In this document: positions 1-8,387 of the stretch, piece after piece
Numbering within the stretch: the stretch's first letter is position 1
How the letters are laid out: each line of letters starts with the position of its first letter
Origin: Novosphingobium sp. Fuku2-ISO-50
Lineage (GTDB): Bacteria; Pseudomonadota; Alphaproteobacteria; Sphingomonadales; Sphingomonadaceae
Direction: 5' to 3'
DNA length: 64,000 nucleotides
Assembly (NCBI RefSeq): GCF_001519055.1
Contig: NZ_KQ954293.1
Coordinates: 116,690-180,689, forward strand
Notes under the pieces: model-generated
Seen by the model: the letters and a program-made list of their open reading frames with translations, nothing else
Told to the model about the DNA's origin: nothing
The model's database searches: none
Program-made: the position numbers and the translations under genes

Positions 1-513
1 CCGGCGTTCCGCGGAATCAAGGCGGTGTTCGGGGTCGAAGGCCTGACCAACCCGCGCGGGTTCATTCTGGCCGACAAGTACCAGCGCAATCCCAATTTCA
101 AGAACATCTATTCGCTGGGCGTGTGCGTCGCCATTCCGCCGATCGGGCCGACCCCGGTGCCGGTGGGCGTGCCCAAGACCGGGTTCATGATCGAATCCAT
201 GGTGACGGCCGTCGCGCACAATCTCGCAGCGGAACTCGATGGCAAGCAACCGACCGACATCCCCAGCTGGAATGCCGTGTGCCTTGCGGATTTCGGCGAC
301 GGCGGCGTGGCATTTGTCGCCCAGCCGCAGATCCCGCCGCGCAATGTCAACTGGTCGAGCCACGGCAAATGGGTCCACCTCGCCAAAGTCGGCTTCGAAA
401 AGTACTTCCTGCGCAAAGTCCGGATGGGCACCAGCGAGCCGGCCTATGAAAAGCTCGCGCTGCAAATCTTGGGCATCAGCAAGCTGAAGGCAACCACGAA
501 AGGAGCTTCATGA
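1..513 (+). CDS. sqr: Sulfide:quinone oxidoreductase family flavoprotein, C-terminal part (5' end outside the window)
   Basis: The reading frame is open from base 1, so only about the last 170 residues are visible. They resemble the C-terminus of FAD-dependent sulfide:quinone oxidoreductases: a GVxxLTNPRGFI segment, a conserved NIYSLGVCVAIPP stretch carrying a Cys, a PKTGFMIESM segment, a GVAFVAQPQIPPRN motif, and the end KWVHLAKVGFEKYFLRK, which is typical of the membrane-associated tail. The enzyme family oxidises sulfide to sulfane sulfur and passes electrons to quinone at the inner face of the cytoplasmic membrane. The downstream persulfide dioxygenase and sulfur exporter fit this role. 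The stop overlaps the next start (ATGATGA arrangement), which suggests translational coupling. The active-site N-terminal cysteines lie outside the window, so the substrate is inferred. Confidence 0.8.
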   Translation, partial: PAFRGIKAVFGVEGLTNPRGFILADKYQRNPNFKNIYSLGVCVAIPPIGPTPVPVGVPKTGFMIESMVTAVAHNLAAELDGKQPTDIPSWNAVCLADFGDGGVAFVAQPQIPPRNVNWSSHGKWVHLAKVGFEKYFLRKVRMGTSEPAYEKLALQILGISKLKATTKGAS

Positions 514-716
514 TGACGCTTGATTCCGCCGTTATGCGTTTTGCCGGTGTTGTTGTTCTGGGCAGCGCTCTTGCTGCACATTTCATCAATCCCGCCTGGA
601 TCTGGTTGACCCTGTTTGCCGGCGCCAACATGTTTCAGGCGAGCTTTACCCGCTTTTGCCCTGCCGCCATCGTGTTCAAGGCGCTGGGTGTCAGGCCCGG
701 CAACACCTTCAAGTAA
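510..716 (+). CDS. DUF2892 (YgaP-like) small inner-membrane protein
   Basis: This 68-residue protein has two hydrophobic segments (about residues 8-24 and 29-46) followed by a FxRFCPxxxxxxxLGV motif. That pattern is typical of DUF2892 proteins and of the transmembrane half of the rhodanese YgaP. Such genes are usually found beside sulfide oxidoreductases, persulfide dioxygenases and TauE/SafE exporters, as here. The start overlaps the stop of the upstream gene. A role in sulfur-species handling at the membrane is inferred from context only. The Cys in RFCP may carry a persulfide, but this is not shown. Confidence 0.75.
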   Translation: MMTLDSAVMRFAGVVVLGSALAAHFINPAWIWLTLFAGANMFQASFTRFCPAAIVFKALGVRPGNTFK

Positions 717-726
717 GGATACCGTG

Positions 727-2004
727 ATGCGCTGCTGGTGCCTTGCCCGACTTCGCCCCCTTGCGCCCTTGCCCTTCCTGCTGCTGGCGCATTCGGCCAG
801 CGCACAGGATCTGACCACCGCCATCAGCGATGCGCTGGGCCACGCGCCTGCGCTGGCCGAGGCGCAATCGGACGAAGCGCTCGCCAGCGCAAAACTCGAC
901 GCTGCCCGGGCTGAAGGGCATCCGCTGGTGTCGGTGCAAGGCCAGGTCGGCGCAGGCCGGATCGACAACGGCGGCTTTTTTGGCTTTACCGCGCAAAATG
1001 TCACGCCGCTGGCGGTGCAGGCAGGGGCCGAAATGCCGCTCTATGCCGGGGGCCGGGTAGCCGCCGCGATCGATCAGGCGCATGGCGGGGTAGACATGGC
1101 CAGACTGGGGCTGGCCGATGCGCGGGCGCGCACTATCGTTTCGGCCGTCGCGGCTTATGCTGAAGTGCTGACCGCGCGCCGGATCGAGGCGCGGTTTCGC
1201 CACTTGACGAGCGAACTGACCGAAGTCGAACGTCAGGCCGGCTTACGCTTCAAGACCGGCGAAATCCCGGCCTCAGAGCTTGCCGCCGCCACGGCTCGCC
1301 GTGCCGAAGGCGATGCCGGTCTGGCCGGCGCCGAAGGCCGAAGGATCAGCGCCGAAGCGCAGTTTCGCCGCCTGACCGGCCATGATGCCGGGGCGCTTGC
1401 TCCCCTGCCCGCCTTGCCGGCAACACCGCCGACACTCGATGAAGCGGTCGATTCTGCGCATCAGGCCAATCCGGCGCTGGCGCAGGCCGAAAAGGGCATC
1501 GACATCGCCCGCGCTGGCGTGCGCGCAGCCAAAGCCGAAAGCCTGCCGACGATCGGCGCCTTTGCCGAAGCGACCCGCACCCGCGACCAGTTCTTCCCCG
1601 GATACCAGGCCGATGCGTTCGCAGTGGGCATTCGCGGCCACTGGACGCTGTGGGCGGGCGGGCGGACCAATGCCAAAATTCACGAGGCCGATGCCACGCT
1701 GGACGGCAGCGAGGCGCGCGCCCGCGATGCCCGCGACAGCGTCGACAGCGCAGTGATCACGGCGTGGACGGGCCTTGCCACGGCCGGGCACATGGTGGCT
1801 GCCACCGCTGCACGTTCCGCAGCCGCAGCCGAAGCCTTGCGTTCGACCCAGTTGGAAGCGAAAGTCGGCGCCAAGCCCACGCTGGCGGTGCTCGATGCCG
1901 AACGCGAGGCCATGGCCGCCGAAGCTGCCATGATCGAGGCCGAGGGCCAGCGGCTGATCGCCGCCTGGCAGCTCAACGCGCTGACCGGCGCACTGTCGCC
2001 ATGA
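727..2004 (+). CDS. TolC-family outer-membrane efflux protein
   Basis: This is a 425-residue outer-membrane factor. It begins with a positively charged, hydrophobic signal peptide ending in AHSASAQ (about residue 24). The rest is Ala/Glu-rich alpha-helical sequence in two similar halves, with the family features GLRFKTGE and an LRSTQLEAKVGAKPTLAVLDAERE segment near the C-terminus. TolC-type proteins form trimeric channels through the outer membrane for RND, MFS or ABC exporters. No partner pump lies beside it. Its place between a sulfide oxidoreductase and a persulfide dioxygenase suggests a sulfur-related export job, which is unproven. A GTG three bases upstream is an alternative start. The stop overlaps the next ATG (ATGA). 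Confidence 0.85.
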   Translation: MRCWCLARLRPLAPLPFLLLAHSASAQDLTTAISDALGHAPALAEAQSDEALASAKLDAARAEGHPLVSVQGQVGAGRIDNGGFFGFTAQNVTPLAVQAGAEMPLYAGGRVAAAIDQAHGGVDMARLGLADARARTIVSAVAAYAEVLTARRIEARFRHLTSELTEVERQAGLRFKTGEIPASELAAATARRAEGDAGLAGAEGRRISAEAQFRRLTGHDAGALAPLPALPATPPTLDEAVDSAHQANPALAQAEKGIDIARAGVRAAKAESLPTIGAFAEATRTRDQFFPGYQADAFAVGIRGHWTLWAGGRTNAKIHEADATLDGSEARARDARDSVDSAVITAWTGLATAGHMVAATAARSAAAAEALRSTQLEAKVGAKPTLAVLDAEREAMAAEAAMIEAEGQRLIAAWQLNALTGALSP

Positions 2005-2912
2005 CCGACCACGCGCTCGCCCGCGCCCAAACCATCATCGGTTCAGGCGGCACCCCGATCGTGCGGAGCTTCTTCGACGAGGCCACGTTCACCGCCACGC
2101 ATGTCGTGCACGACCCAGTCAGCCGTCAGGCTGCGGTGATCGACCCTGTGCTCGATTTCGACCCGGCCTCGGGCCGCACCGGCACTGTCGCTGCCGAAGC
2201 GGTTGCGGCCTATGTCGAGGCGCTCGATCTGACCGTGGCCATGCTGATGGAAACCCATGCCCATGCCGATCATCTGTCGGCGGCGACCTGGTTGCAGGCG
2301 AGGCTGGGTGGCCAGGTCGTGATCGGGCGCGATATCGTCACAGTGCAGAAGACCTTCGGCGATCTGTTCAACGAACCCGCCGGCTTTGCGCGCGACGGTT
2401 CGCAGTTCGACCTCCTGATCGGCGATGGTGACAGCCTTGCCCTGGGCATGATTGCGGGCGTTGCGCTCCATGTGCCGGGGCATACCCCGGCCTGTATGGC
2501 CTATGTCATCGGCGACGCGCTGTTTGTCGGCGATACGTTGTTCATGCCGGACTATGGCACCGCCCGTGCCGATTTTCCCGGCGGAGAAGCGGCGATGCTG
2601 TTCCGGTCGATCCGCCGGCTGATGCAGCTTCCCGCTGCAACGCGGGTGTTCCTGTGCCACGATTACGGCGCGCCCGGTCGCGATCACTTCGTCTGGGAAA
2701 CCACCATCGGCGACGAACGGGCGCACAACATCCATGTTCACGAAGGCATCGGTGAAGTTGATTTTGTCACGATGCGCCAGGCCCGCGACGCGACGCTGTC
2801 CATGCCGCGCCTGATGCTGCCTGCGGTACAGGTGAACATGCGCGCAGGGCACCTGCCCGATGCCGAGGCCAACGGCGTCAGTTATCTCAAGCTTCCGGTC
2901 AACCTGCTCTGA
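2001..2912 (+). CDS. MBL-fold persulfide dioxygenase (ETHE1/Blh type)
   Basis: This 303-residue metallo-beta-lactamase-fold protein carries the metal site THAHADH (residues 85-91), then VPGHTP, GDTLF and LCHDYG. Those are the ligands expected for the mononuclear iron site of ETHE1-like persulfide dioxygenases. The short loop insertion and the C-terminal LPAVQVNMRAGHLP are typical of the bacterial Blh subgroup found in bigR-type sulfide operons. The family oxidises glutathione persulfide to sulfite in the cytoplasm, following sulfide:quinone oxidoreductase. The start overlaps the tolC-like stop by 4 bases, and the next gene begins 2 bases after its stop. No rhodanese domain is fused. Confidence 0.85.
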   Translation: MTDHALARAQTIIGSGGTPIVRSFFDEATFTATHVVHDPVSRQAAVIDPVLDFDPASGRTGTVAAEAVAAYVEALDLTVAMLMETHAHADHLSAATWLQARLGGQVVIGRDIVTVQKTFGDLFNEPAGFARDGSQFDLLIGDGDSLALGMIAGVALHVPGHTPACMAYVIGDALFVGDTLFMPDYGTARADFPGGEAAMLFRSIRRLMQLPAATRVFLCHDYGAPGRDHFVWETTIGDERAHNIHVHEGIGEVDFVTMRQARDATLSMPRLMLPAVQVNMRAGHLPDAEANGVSYLKLPVNLL

Positions 2913-2914
2913 TC

Positions 2915-3697
2915 ATGAACCTGCTGCATGCCGTGCTGTCGCTGCTGAGCGGAGGTCTGGTCGGCTTTACGCTGGGTCTGTTGGGCGGCGGCGGGTCGGT
3001 CCTGGCGGTGCCGTTGATGGTTTACGTCGTCGGCGTGCGAAATCCGCATCTGGCCATCGGCACCAGCGCCTTTGCGGTGGCCGTCAACGCCATGGCGGGG
3101 CTGGCGGGACATGCGCGCGGGCGTAACGTCAACTGGCCGATCGGCGCAGCGTTTGCCCTGGCCGGTGTGATCGGCGCGCTGGCCGGATCGAGTCTGGGCA
3201 AGGCGATCAATGGCCAGCGGCTGCTGTTTCTGTTTGCCCTGCTGATGATCGTGGTCGCAGCGGCAATGTTCCGATCGCGCAGCGCTAGCGGAATTGACGG
3301 CGTGACCTGCCATCGCGGCAACCTGCCACGCGTGCTCGGCTTTGGCTTTGCGACGGGATGTCTTTCCGGATTTTTCGGCATCGGCGGGGGATTTCTGATC
3401 GTGCCCGCGCTGATCGCGGCGACATCCCTGCCAATCTATCAGGCCATTGGCACATCGCTGGTCGCGGTCAGCGCGTTCGGCCTGACCACGGCTGCGAATT
3501 ACGCCGCTTCGGGCCTGGTCGACTGGTCTCTGGCCGGCACGTTCATCGCAGGCGGGATGGGCGGCACCGTGCTGGGCACTGCTGCCTCGCGGCGTCTTTC
3601 TGCCCGCAAGGGGCAGCTCAACATGCTGTTCGCGGCCGGCATCGTGCTGGTGGCGATCTATATGCTTTACCGCAGTTGGGCGGCGCTGTCCGCTTAG
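2915..3697 (+). CDS. TauE/SafE-family sulfite/sulfur-compound exporter
   Basis: This 260-residue polytopic membrane protein has about eight hydrophobic segments and the internal duplication typical of TauE/SafE (PF01925). The repeats are LGGGGSVLAVPLMVYVVG near residue 25 and GIGGGFLIVPALIA near residue 158. The family exports sulfite, sulfoacetate or related anions. Here it would remove sulfite made by the upstream persulfide dioxygenase, completing a sulfide to persulfide to sulfite to export route. It is the last gene of the operon and is followed by a hairpin at 3711-3749. Confidence 0.88.
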   Translation: MNLLHAVLSLLSGGLVGFTLGLLGGGGSVLAVPLMVYVVGVRNPHLAIGTSAFAVAVNAMAGLAGHARGRNVNWPIGAAFALAGVIGALAGSSLGKAINGQRLLFLFALLMIVVAAAMFRSRSASGIDGVTCHRGNLPRVLGFGFATGCLSGFFGIGGGFLIVPALIAATSLPIYQAIGTSLVAVSAFGLTTAANYAASGLVDWSLAGTFIAGGMGGTVLGTAASRRLSARKGQLNMLFAAGIVLVAIYMLYRSWAALSA

Positions 3698-3710
3698 CTT
3701 TACCAAAAAC

Positions 3711-3749
3711 GAAACCCCCACAGATCCCAAGCGGACTTGCGGGGGTTTC
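3711..3749. terminator. Hairpin between convergent sulfur operon and cyd operon
   Basis: Perfect 9-bp arms GAAACCCCC (3711-3719) and GGGGGTTTC (3741-3749) are separated by 21 bases. The hairpin lies between the ends of the plus-strand TauE gene and the minus-strand cydX. Short A/T tracts inside the stem on both strands suggest a bidirectional terminator, but there is no clear U-run after it. Confidence 0.6.
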
Positions 3750-3813
3750 GCTGTGCACCAAGGCCTTGGGGGCGGCACCTCTGGAAGGTCAGTCCCGCCC
3801 CTTGTCAGGCCAC

Positions 3814-3924
3814 TCAAATCGCCGGATCGTCATCGATCGGCGAATTGAACTCGTGCCACAGCCCGTTGATAACGCCGAACGACACGGCCAGGCCCAGCCC
3901 CAGAACCCATGAAAAGTACCACAT
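3814..3924 (-). CDS. cydX: CydX small subunit of cytochrome bd oxidase
   Basis: This 36-residue single-pass peptide begins MWYFSWVLGLGLAVSFGVIN and continues with a WHEF motif, the classic CydX/YbgT pattern. It starts 15 bases after the cydB stop, in the same direction, and has an AAGGA ribosome-binding site upstream. CydX packs against CydA and stabilises the haem groups of the bd oxidase. The acidic tail (IDDD) is slightly extended. The assignment rests on motif, size and operon position. Confidence 0.9.
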   Translation of the reverse strand: MWYFSWVLGLGLAVSFGVINGLWHEFNSPIDDDPAI

Positions 3925-3939
3925 GACTGTTTGTCCTTA

Positions 3940-5088
3940 TCAATAGAAATCGGGGCTGGTGCGGACGTCGGCCAGGGTGATCCTGCCCGCCAGCACTTTC
4001 ATGACCCACGCTGTGTAGATCAGCACGATCGGCAGAAACACGACCGTCACCAGCAGCATGATGAACAGCGTCAGATGGCTGGAGGATGCATTCCACACAG
4101 TCAGGCTCGACCGGGGATCGATCGAACTGGGCAGGATGAAAGGAAACATCGACAAGCCGACCGTGGCGATCGTGCCCACGATTGCCAGTGCAGAGCCGAC
4201 AAAGTTCACCACGCCCTTGCGTGACAAAATCCCGATCAGCGCCAGCATCGGCCCGATCAGCCCCAACGCCGGGGCGATCAGCATCCAGGGATGGGCGGCA
4301 TAGTTATCGAGCCACGCGCCCGGCATTGCGACAGAGCCCGACATCAAGGGATTGGATGGCCCTGACGCGTCCACGACGCCGACCAGACGCATGCCCATGC
4401 CGCTCTTGGCCACCATCAGGCCGCCCGCAGCAAACAACACGATCGCAGCGATCCCGGCGGCAAAACCGATCCGCCGAGCCCGAACCAGAACCGGTCCGTC
4501 CTCGATCTTGAGCGCCAACCAGCCAGCGCCATGCAGCGCCAGCATGGCCACCGACAACACGCCGGTCAGCAGCGTAAAGGGCGTAAACAGGCCCAGCAGC
4601 GAACCTTCGTAAGTCATGCGCAAATCGCTGTCGAAGCGGAACGGCGCGCCGACCAGGACATTGCCGACCGCCACGCCGAAGACCAGCGCAGGGACCAGTC
4701 CGCTGACAAACAGTGCCCAGTCCCACCGCGCGCGCCACGCCGGATCGGCATGCTTGGAACGGTATTTGAACGCCACCGGCCGCAGGATCAGCGCCGCCAA
4801 CACCAGGAACATGGCGAGGTAAAAGCCCGAAAAGCTGACCGCATAGACAAACGGCCAGGCGGCAAAGATCGCCCCGCCGCCCAGGATGAACCACACTTGG
4901 TGGCCCTCCCAATGCGGCGCGATAGCGTTGATGGTCAGCCGGCGCTCTTCATCATCGTGCGCCACAAACGGCAGCAGCGAGGCAACGCCCAGGTCATAGC
5001 CATCGGTCAGCGAAAAGCCGATCAGCAGCACGCCCAACAGCACCCACCAAATCAGGCGCAAGGTTTCATAATCGAGAGGGATATGCAT
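3940..5088 (-). CDS. cydB: Cytochrome bd ubiquinol oxidase subunit II
   Basis: This 382-residue membrane protein has about eight or nine hydrophobic helices. It starts with the family pattern DYETLRLIWWVLLGVLLIGF followed by TDGYDLG, and APHWEGHQVWF follows near residue 60; both are hallmarks of CydB. It forms the heterodimer with CydA in the cytoplasmic membrane that reduces oxygen to water with quinol, without pumping protons. It starts 12 bases after the cydA stop and precedes cydX. Bd oxidases are known to resist sulfide, which fits the neighbouring sulfide genes. Confidence 0.97.
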   Translation of the reverse strand: MHIPLDYETLRLIWWVLLGVLLIGFSLTDGYDLGVASLLPFVAHDDEERRLTINAIAPHWEGHQVWFILGGGAIFAAWPFVYAVSFSGFYLAMFLVLAALILRPVAFKYRSKHADPAWRARWDWALFVSGLVPALVFGVAVGNVLVGAPFRFDSDLRMTYEGSLLGLFTPFTLLTGVLSVAMLALHGAGWLALKIEDGPVLVRARRIGFAAGIAAIVLFAAGGLMVAKSGMGMRLVGVVDASGPSNPLMSGSVAMPGAWLDNYAAHPWMLIAPALGLIGPMLALIGILSRKGVVNFVGSALAIVGTIATVGLSMFPFILPSSIDPRSSLTVWNASSSHLTLFIMLLVTVVFLPIVLIYTAWVMKVLAGRITLADVRTSPDFY

Positions 5089-5100
5089 CTGTCTGCTCCC

Positions 5101-6666
5101 TTATTCGGCGGGGATTGCGGCAAACGCCGACATGGCTGTGGGAGCCGGCTGGTGATGTTCGATCGGTCCCTTCCGGATCGAGGCGATCATCAATCGGACC
5201 TCGATCACCGCCAGCGTGCCATAGAGCGCGGTAAAGCCCACGATAGTCGTCCAGATCTGTGCGATCGTCAGCGACGAAACGCCCAGGAACGTCGGCAACA
5301 CCCCGTCGACCGACCATGGCTGACGCCCGATTTCGGCAAGCACCCAGCCACTCTCGATCGCCAGCCACGGCAGCGGGATCATCAACACCGCCAGCTTGAG
5401 GAACCACCGCTTGGAAAAGTGGCAGGCCGACGCACAATAGAAGGCCATGGCGAAGTAGGCGATGAAACCAAAACCGAGTCCGGCCATGCCGCGGAACAGC
5501 CAGAACATCACCGGCACATTGGGCACGGTGTCGGATGCCGCCTTCAGGATCTTGGCATCGCTCGCCTGACGCGGATCGGCCACGTAGCGCTTGACCAGCA
5601 AGGCAAAGCCGATGTCGCGCTTGTGCGCTTCGAACGCTGCGCGCGCGGTCAGGTCGGTGCTGTTCAGTTTCAGCTTCTGGACAGCGTCATAGCCGATAAT
5701 GCCGCTATGAATCCGTTGATCGGCCTGCAGCACAAGATCATTGATCCCGGTCACTTCGCCGGTCAGGCTGCGCGTACCGATCAACCCCAGTACGTAGGGC
5801 ACCTTGATCTCGTAAAGCGTCTGCTTGGTCGCAAGATCGGGCAGGCCGAACAAGGTCAGGCCGGCGGGCGCCGGTTCCGTCTTCCACATCGCCTCGATCG
5901 CGGCCATTTTCATCTTCTGGTTGTCGGAAACGGTATAACCGCTCTCGTCACCGAGCACGACCACCGACAGCGAAGAGGCCAGACCGAACGCGGCAGCCAC
6001 CATCATCGAACGGCGCGCGACATTGGTCCACTTGCCCTGCAGCAGGTAAATGGCCGAAACGCCCATCACGAACGTCGCCGCACAGACATAGCCGGCACTG
6101 ACGGTATGGACGAATTTGGCCTGCGCCACCGGGTTGAACAGCACGGCTGAAAAGTCGGTCACTTCCATGCGCATCGTCAACGGATTGAAGCTGGCGCCGA
6201 CCGGGTTTTGCATCCAGCCGTTGGCGATCAGGATCCATAGCGCCGACAGATTGGAACCAAGCGCAACCATGAAGGTGACGAACAGGTGCTGCACCCGGCC
6301 AAGCCGATCCCAGCCAAAGAACATCAAACCGACAAACGTGGCTTCGAGGAAAAATGCCATCAACCCTTCGATCGCCAATGGCGCACCAAAGATATCACCG
6401 ACATAATGAGCGTAATAGGCCCAGTTGGTGCCAAATTCGAATTCCATGGTCAGGCCCGTGGCCACACCGAGGACAAAATTGATACCGAAGAGCTTGCCCC
6501 AGAACCTGGTGGTCACGCGCCAGATCGGGCGCTTGGTGATCACATAGATGCTCTCCATGATCACCAGCATGAAGGACAAGCCAAGCGTCAGAGGCACGAA
6601 AAGAAAATGGTACATCGCTGTCAGTGCAAACTGCAGCCTTGAAAGTTCGACAATCGCCATATCCAT
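5101..6666 (-). CDS. cydA: Cytochrome bd ubiquinol oxidase subunit I
   Basis: This 521-residue protein carries the haem and quinol sites. The axial His for haem b595 is in MYHFLFVPLTLGL (His20), the haem b558 His is in FVHTVSAGY and the Met ligand is in VPVMFWLFRGM. The GRQPWSVDGVLPT segment and the long Q-loop place it in the E. coli-like long-loop class. The chosen start (MDMAIVEL) has an AGGAG ribosome-binding site 8 bases upstream; longer in-frame starts lack one. The gene is divergent from cydD across 116 bp that contain a promoter and a palindrome. Confidence 0.97.
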   Translation of the reverse strand: MDMAIVELSRLQFALTAMYHFLFVPLTLGLSFMLVIMESIYVITKRPIWRVTTRFWGKLFGINFVLGVATGLTMEFEFGTNWAYYAHYVGDIFGAPLAIEGLMAFFLEATFVGLMFFGWDRLGRVQHLFVTFMVALGSNLSALWILIANGWMQNPVGASFNPLTMRMEVTDFSAVLFNPVAQAKFVHTVSAGYVCAATFVMGVSAIYLLQGKWTNVARRSMMVAAAFGLASSLSVVVLGDESGYTVSDNQKMKMAAIEAMWKTEPAPAGLTLFGLPDLATKQTLYEIKVPYVLGLIGTRSLTGEVTGINDLVLQADQRIHSGIIGYDAVQKLKLNSTDLTARAAFEAHKRDIGFALLVKRYVADPRQASDAKILKAASDTVPNVPVMFWLFRGMAGLGFGFIAYFAMAFYCASACHFSKRWFLKLAVLMIPLPWLAIESGWVLAEIGRQPWSVDGVLPTFLGVSSLTIAQIWTTIVGFTALYGTLAVIEVRLMIASIRKGPIEHHQPAPTAMSAFAAIPAE

Positions 6667-6742
6667 CGGACATGCTCCTATGGGTGCACACGCCAATCGG
6701 GCGTAGACCGGTCAATCAGCGGCGAAGCCAAAGGGGACTCAC

Positions 6743-6771
6743 TTGCCAATTGCAGATTCATCAAATATGAT
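6743..6771 (+). promoter_or_regulatory. Sigma-70-type promoter of cydDC, near-leaderless
   Basis: TTGCCA (6743-6748) and TATGAT (6766-6771) are separated by exactly 17 bp. A start about 7 bases after the -10 box would be near 6778-6779, only 4-5 bases before the cydD ATG at 6783. No Shine-Dalgarno sequence precedes that ATG, so the message would be almost leaderless. Predicted from sequence only. Confidence 0.5.
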
Positions 6772-6775
6772 ATTT
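6763..6775. promoter_or_regulatory. Perfect palindrome overlapping the cydD -10 box (candidate operator)
   Basis: AAATAT-G-ATATTT is a perfect 13-bp dyad with an odd centre. It covers the predicted -10 box and ends 7 bases before the cydD ATG. An AT-rich dyad like this could bind a small winged-helix repressor; the ArsR protein at 9949-10341 is a candidate, which is inference. Confidence 0.4.
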
Positions 6776-6782
6776 TCATAAT

Positions 6783-8387
6783 ATGGTCAACCCGACACTC
6801 CAGGCATTCGCCCGCATCCGCCCCAACCGTACGACAACGGTGTGGTGGTTGGCGGACAGTCTCGGCGCCCTGCCTGTGGCCGCAGGCATTGCGCTCGCGG
6901 TGAATGCACGGATAGGGGCAGGATCACCCCTGCCCGCCCTGGCGGTTCCCGCCTTGCTGCTCATCGCTGGCGGCTGGTTTCGCGGAGCGGCGGTCTGGCG
7001 CGCAACCATCACCGGCCATGCTGCCGCGACGATCGTCAAGGCCCGGCTCAGGGCGCTGGTGCATCCGGCCCTGCTGCCCAGCCGGGTGATCCGGAGCAGC
7101 CTGATTGGCCAGGACATGCACCTGGCGGTGGATTCGATCATCGCGACCGAAGGCCAAATCGCGCGATTCCTGCCTTTGCGTGCAGCCAGCAGCTTGTCCC
7201 CCTTGTTTATTGCCCTGGCCGTCGCACCGGCCAGTTGGGTCTCCAGCCTGATCATGCTTGTGACCCTGATGCCTTTTGTCCTGGCTCTGGTGCTGGCCGG
7301 CGGCGCAGCCGCGCGCCGGGCGGAAAGCCAGCATGTCGCGCTTAACCGCCTGACCGGGCTGTTTGTCGACCGCTTGCGCTGTCTGCCGACGATTCTGGGC
7401 TTTTCTGCCGAGGACCGCATTGCCCGCCATCTTGGTACGGCGGCCACCGATGTCGCACGGCGCACGATGGATGTGCTGGCAATCGCCTTTGCATCGAGTG
7501 CGATTCTGGAATTCTTTGCCGCACTGTCGGTGGCGCTGGTGGCGGTCTATTGCGGCTTTTCCCTGCTGGGCCTGCTCCCGTTTGCCGCGCCCGAGGCGAT
7601 GACCGGGGTGCGCGCCTTTTACACGCTCGCACTGGCGCCCGAATTCTATCTGGCCATGCGCCGCCTTGCCGCCGCCTATCACGACAAGCAGCAGGGCGAA
7701 GCGGCTTTGGCCGCGATCACCACCGAACTGGCGAAAATACCGGCGGCGACCGAGCCGATCGCCACACCGTCAACCATCGCCGGTGATCGCGTCGCGCTTG
7801 CCCATCGCGGCGGCGCGACGATCGGCCCGCTCGATTGGCGCTGGTCGAGCCCGGGTCTTCACGTGATCGCTGGCCCGACCGGAGCAGGAAAAAGCACGTT
7901 GCTGCTCGCCCTGGTCGGCCAGGTGCCGATCGTGGCGGGCGAAATAACCACCGATGAATCCATATTTGTGCCGGGCGCACTCAATGCGGCGATTGGCTGG
8001 TCCGGGCAGCAGGTGGCGCTGCTGCCCGGCAGCTTGCGCGACAATCTGGCGATGGGCCAGGCCGACGACCCGGAGATGGCTGCCTGCCTGCACAGTCTGG
8101 GCCTTGGCCCGATGCTGGCGCAGCGCGGCGGGCTGAGCATGATGATCGATCATCGCGGCTCCGGCTTGTCAGGTGGCGAACGGCGGCGGATTGGCCTTGC
8201 ACGCGCTATCCTGTCGGGCCGACCGATCCTCTTGCTGGACGAGCCGACCGCCGACCTCGATGAAGACACCGCCGCCAAGATCCGCGCTGTCCTGGACAAT
8301 CTGGCGTCACATCGCATGGTGATCGCGGCCAGCCATGATTCCGAGCTGGTTGCCATGGCCCATACCGTGCTGGAGATCGCGCCTTGA
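6783..8387 (+). CDS. cydD: CydD-type thiol/haem ABC exporter subunit
   Basis: This 534-residue half-transporter has a membrane domain of about six helices (residues 15-300) and an ATPase domain. The ATPase has Walker A GPTGAGKST, signature LSGGERRR and Walker B ILLLDEPT. CydDC exports cysteine and glutathione and is needed to assemble cytochrome bd. Divergence from cydAB and the 4-base overlap with a second half-transporter identify the pair. The start codon has no ribosome-binding site and sits just after a predicted promoter. Confidence 0.93.
   Translation: MVNPTLQAFARIRPNRTTTVWWLADSLGALPVAAGIALAVNARIGAGSPLPALAVPALLLIAGGWFRGAAVWRATITGHAAATIVKARLRALVHPALLPSRVIRSSLIGQDMHLAVDSIIATEGQIARFLPLRAASSLSPLFIALAVAPASWVSSLIMLVTLMPFVLALVLAGGAAARRAESQHVALNRLTGLFVDRLRCLPTILGFSAEDRIARHLGTAATDVARRTMDVLAIAFASSAILEFFAALSVALVAVYCGFSLLGLLPFAAPEAMTGVRAFYTLALAPEFYLAMRRLAAAYHDKQQGEAALAAITTELAKIPAATEPIATPSTIAGDRVALAHRGGATIGPLDWRWSSPGLHVIAGPTGAGKSTLLLALVGQVPIVAGEITTDESIFVPGALNAAIGWSGQQVALLPGSLRDNLAMGQADDPEMAACLHSLGLGPMLAQRGGLSMMIDHRGSGLSGGERRRIGLARAILSGRPILLLDEPTADLDEDTAAKIRAVLDNLASHRMVIAASHDSELVAMAHTVLEIAP

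Noticed and set aside
4531..6150. Long plus-strand open frame opposite cydA and cydB
   Set aside because: Low-complexity Arg/Gln/His-rich translation, no family pattern, and fully antisense to two well-supported genes. It is a product of high GC.
6721..6782. FNR box between cydA and cydD
   Set aside because: TTGCAGATTCATCAA has the wrong spacing by one base and a mismatched left arm, so it is not a credible match to TTGAT-N4-ATCAA.
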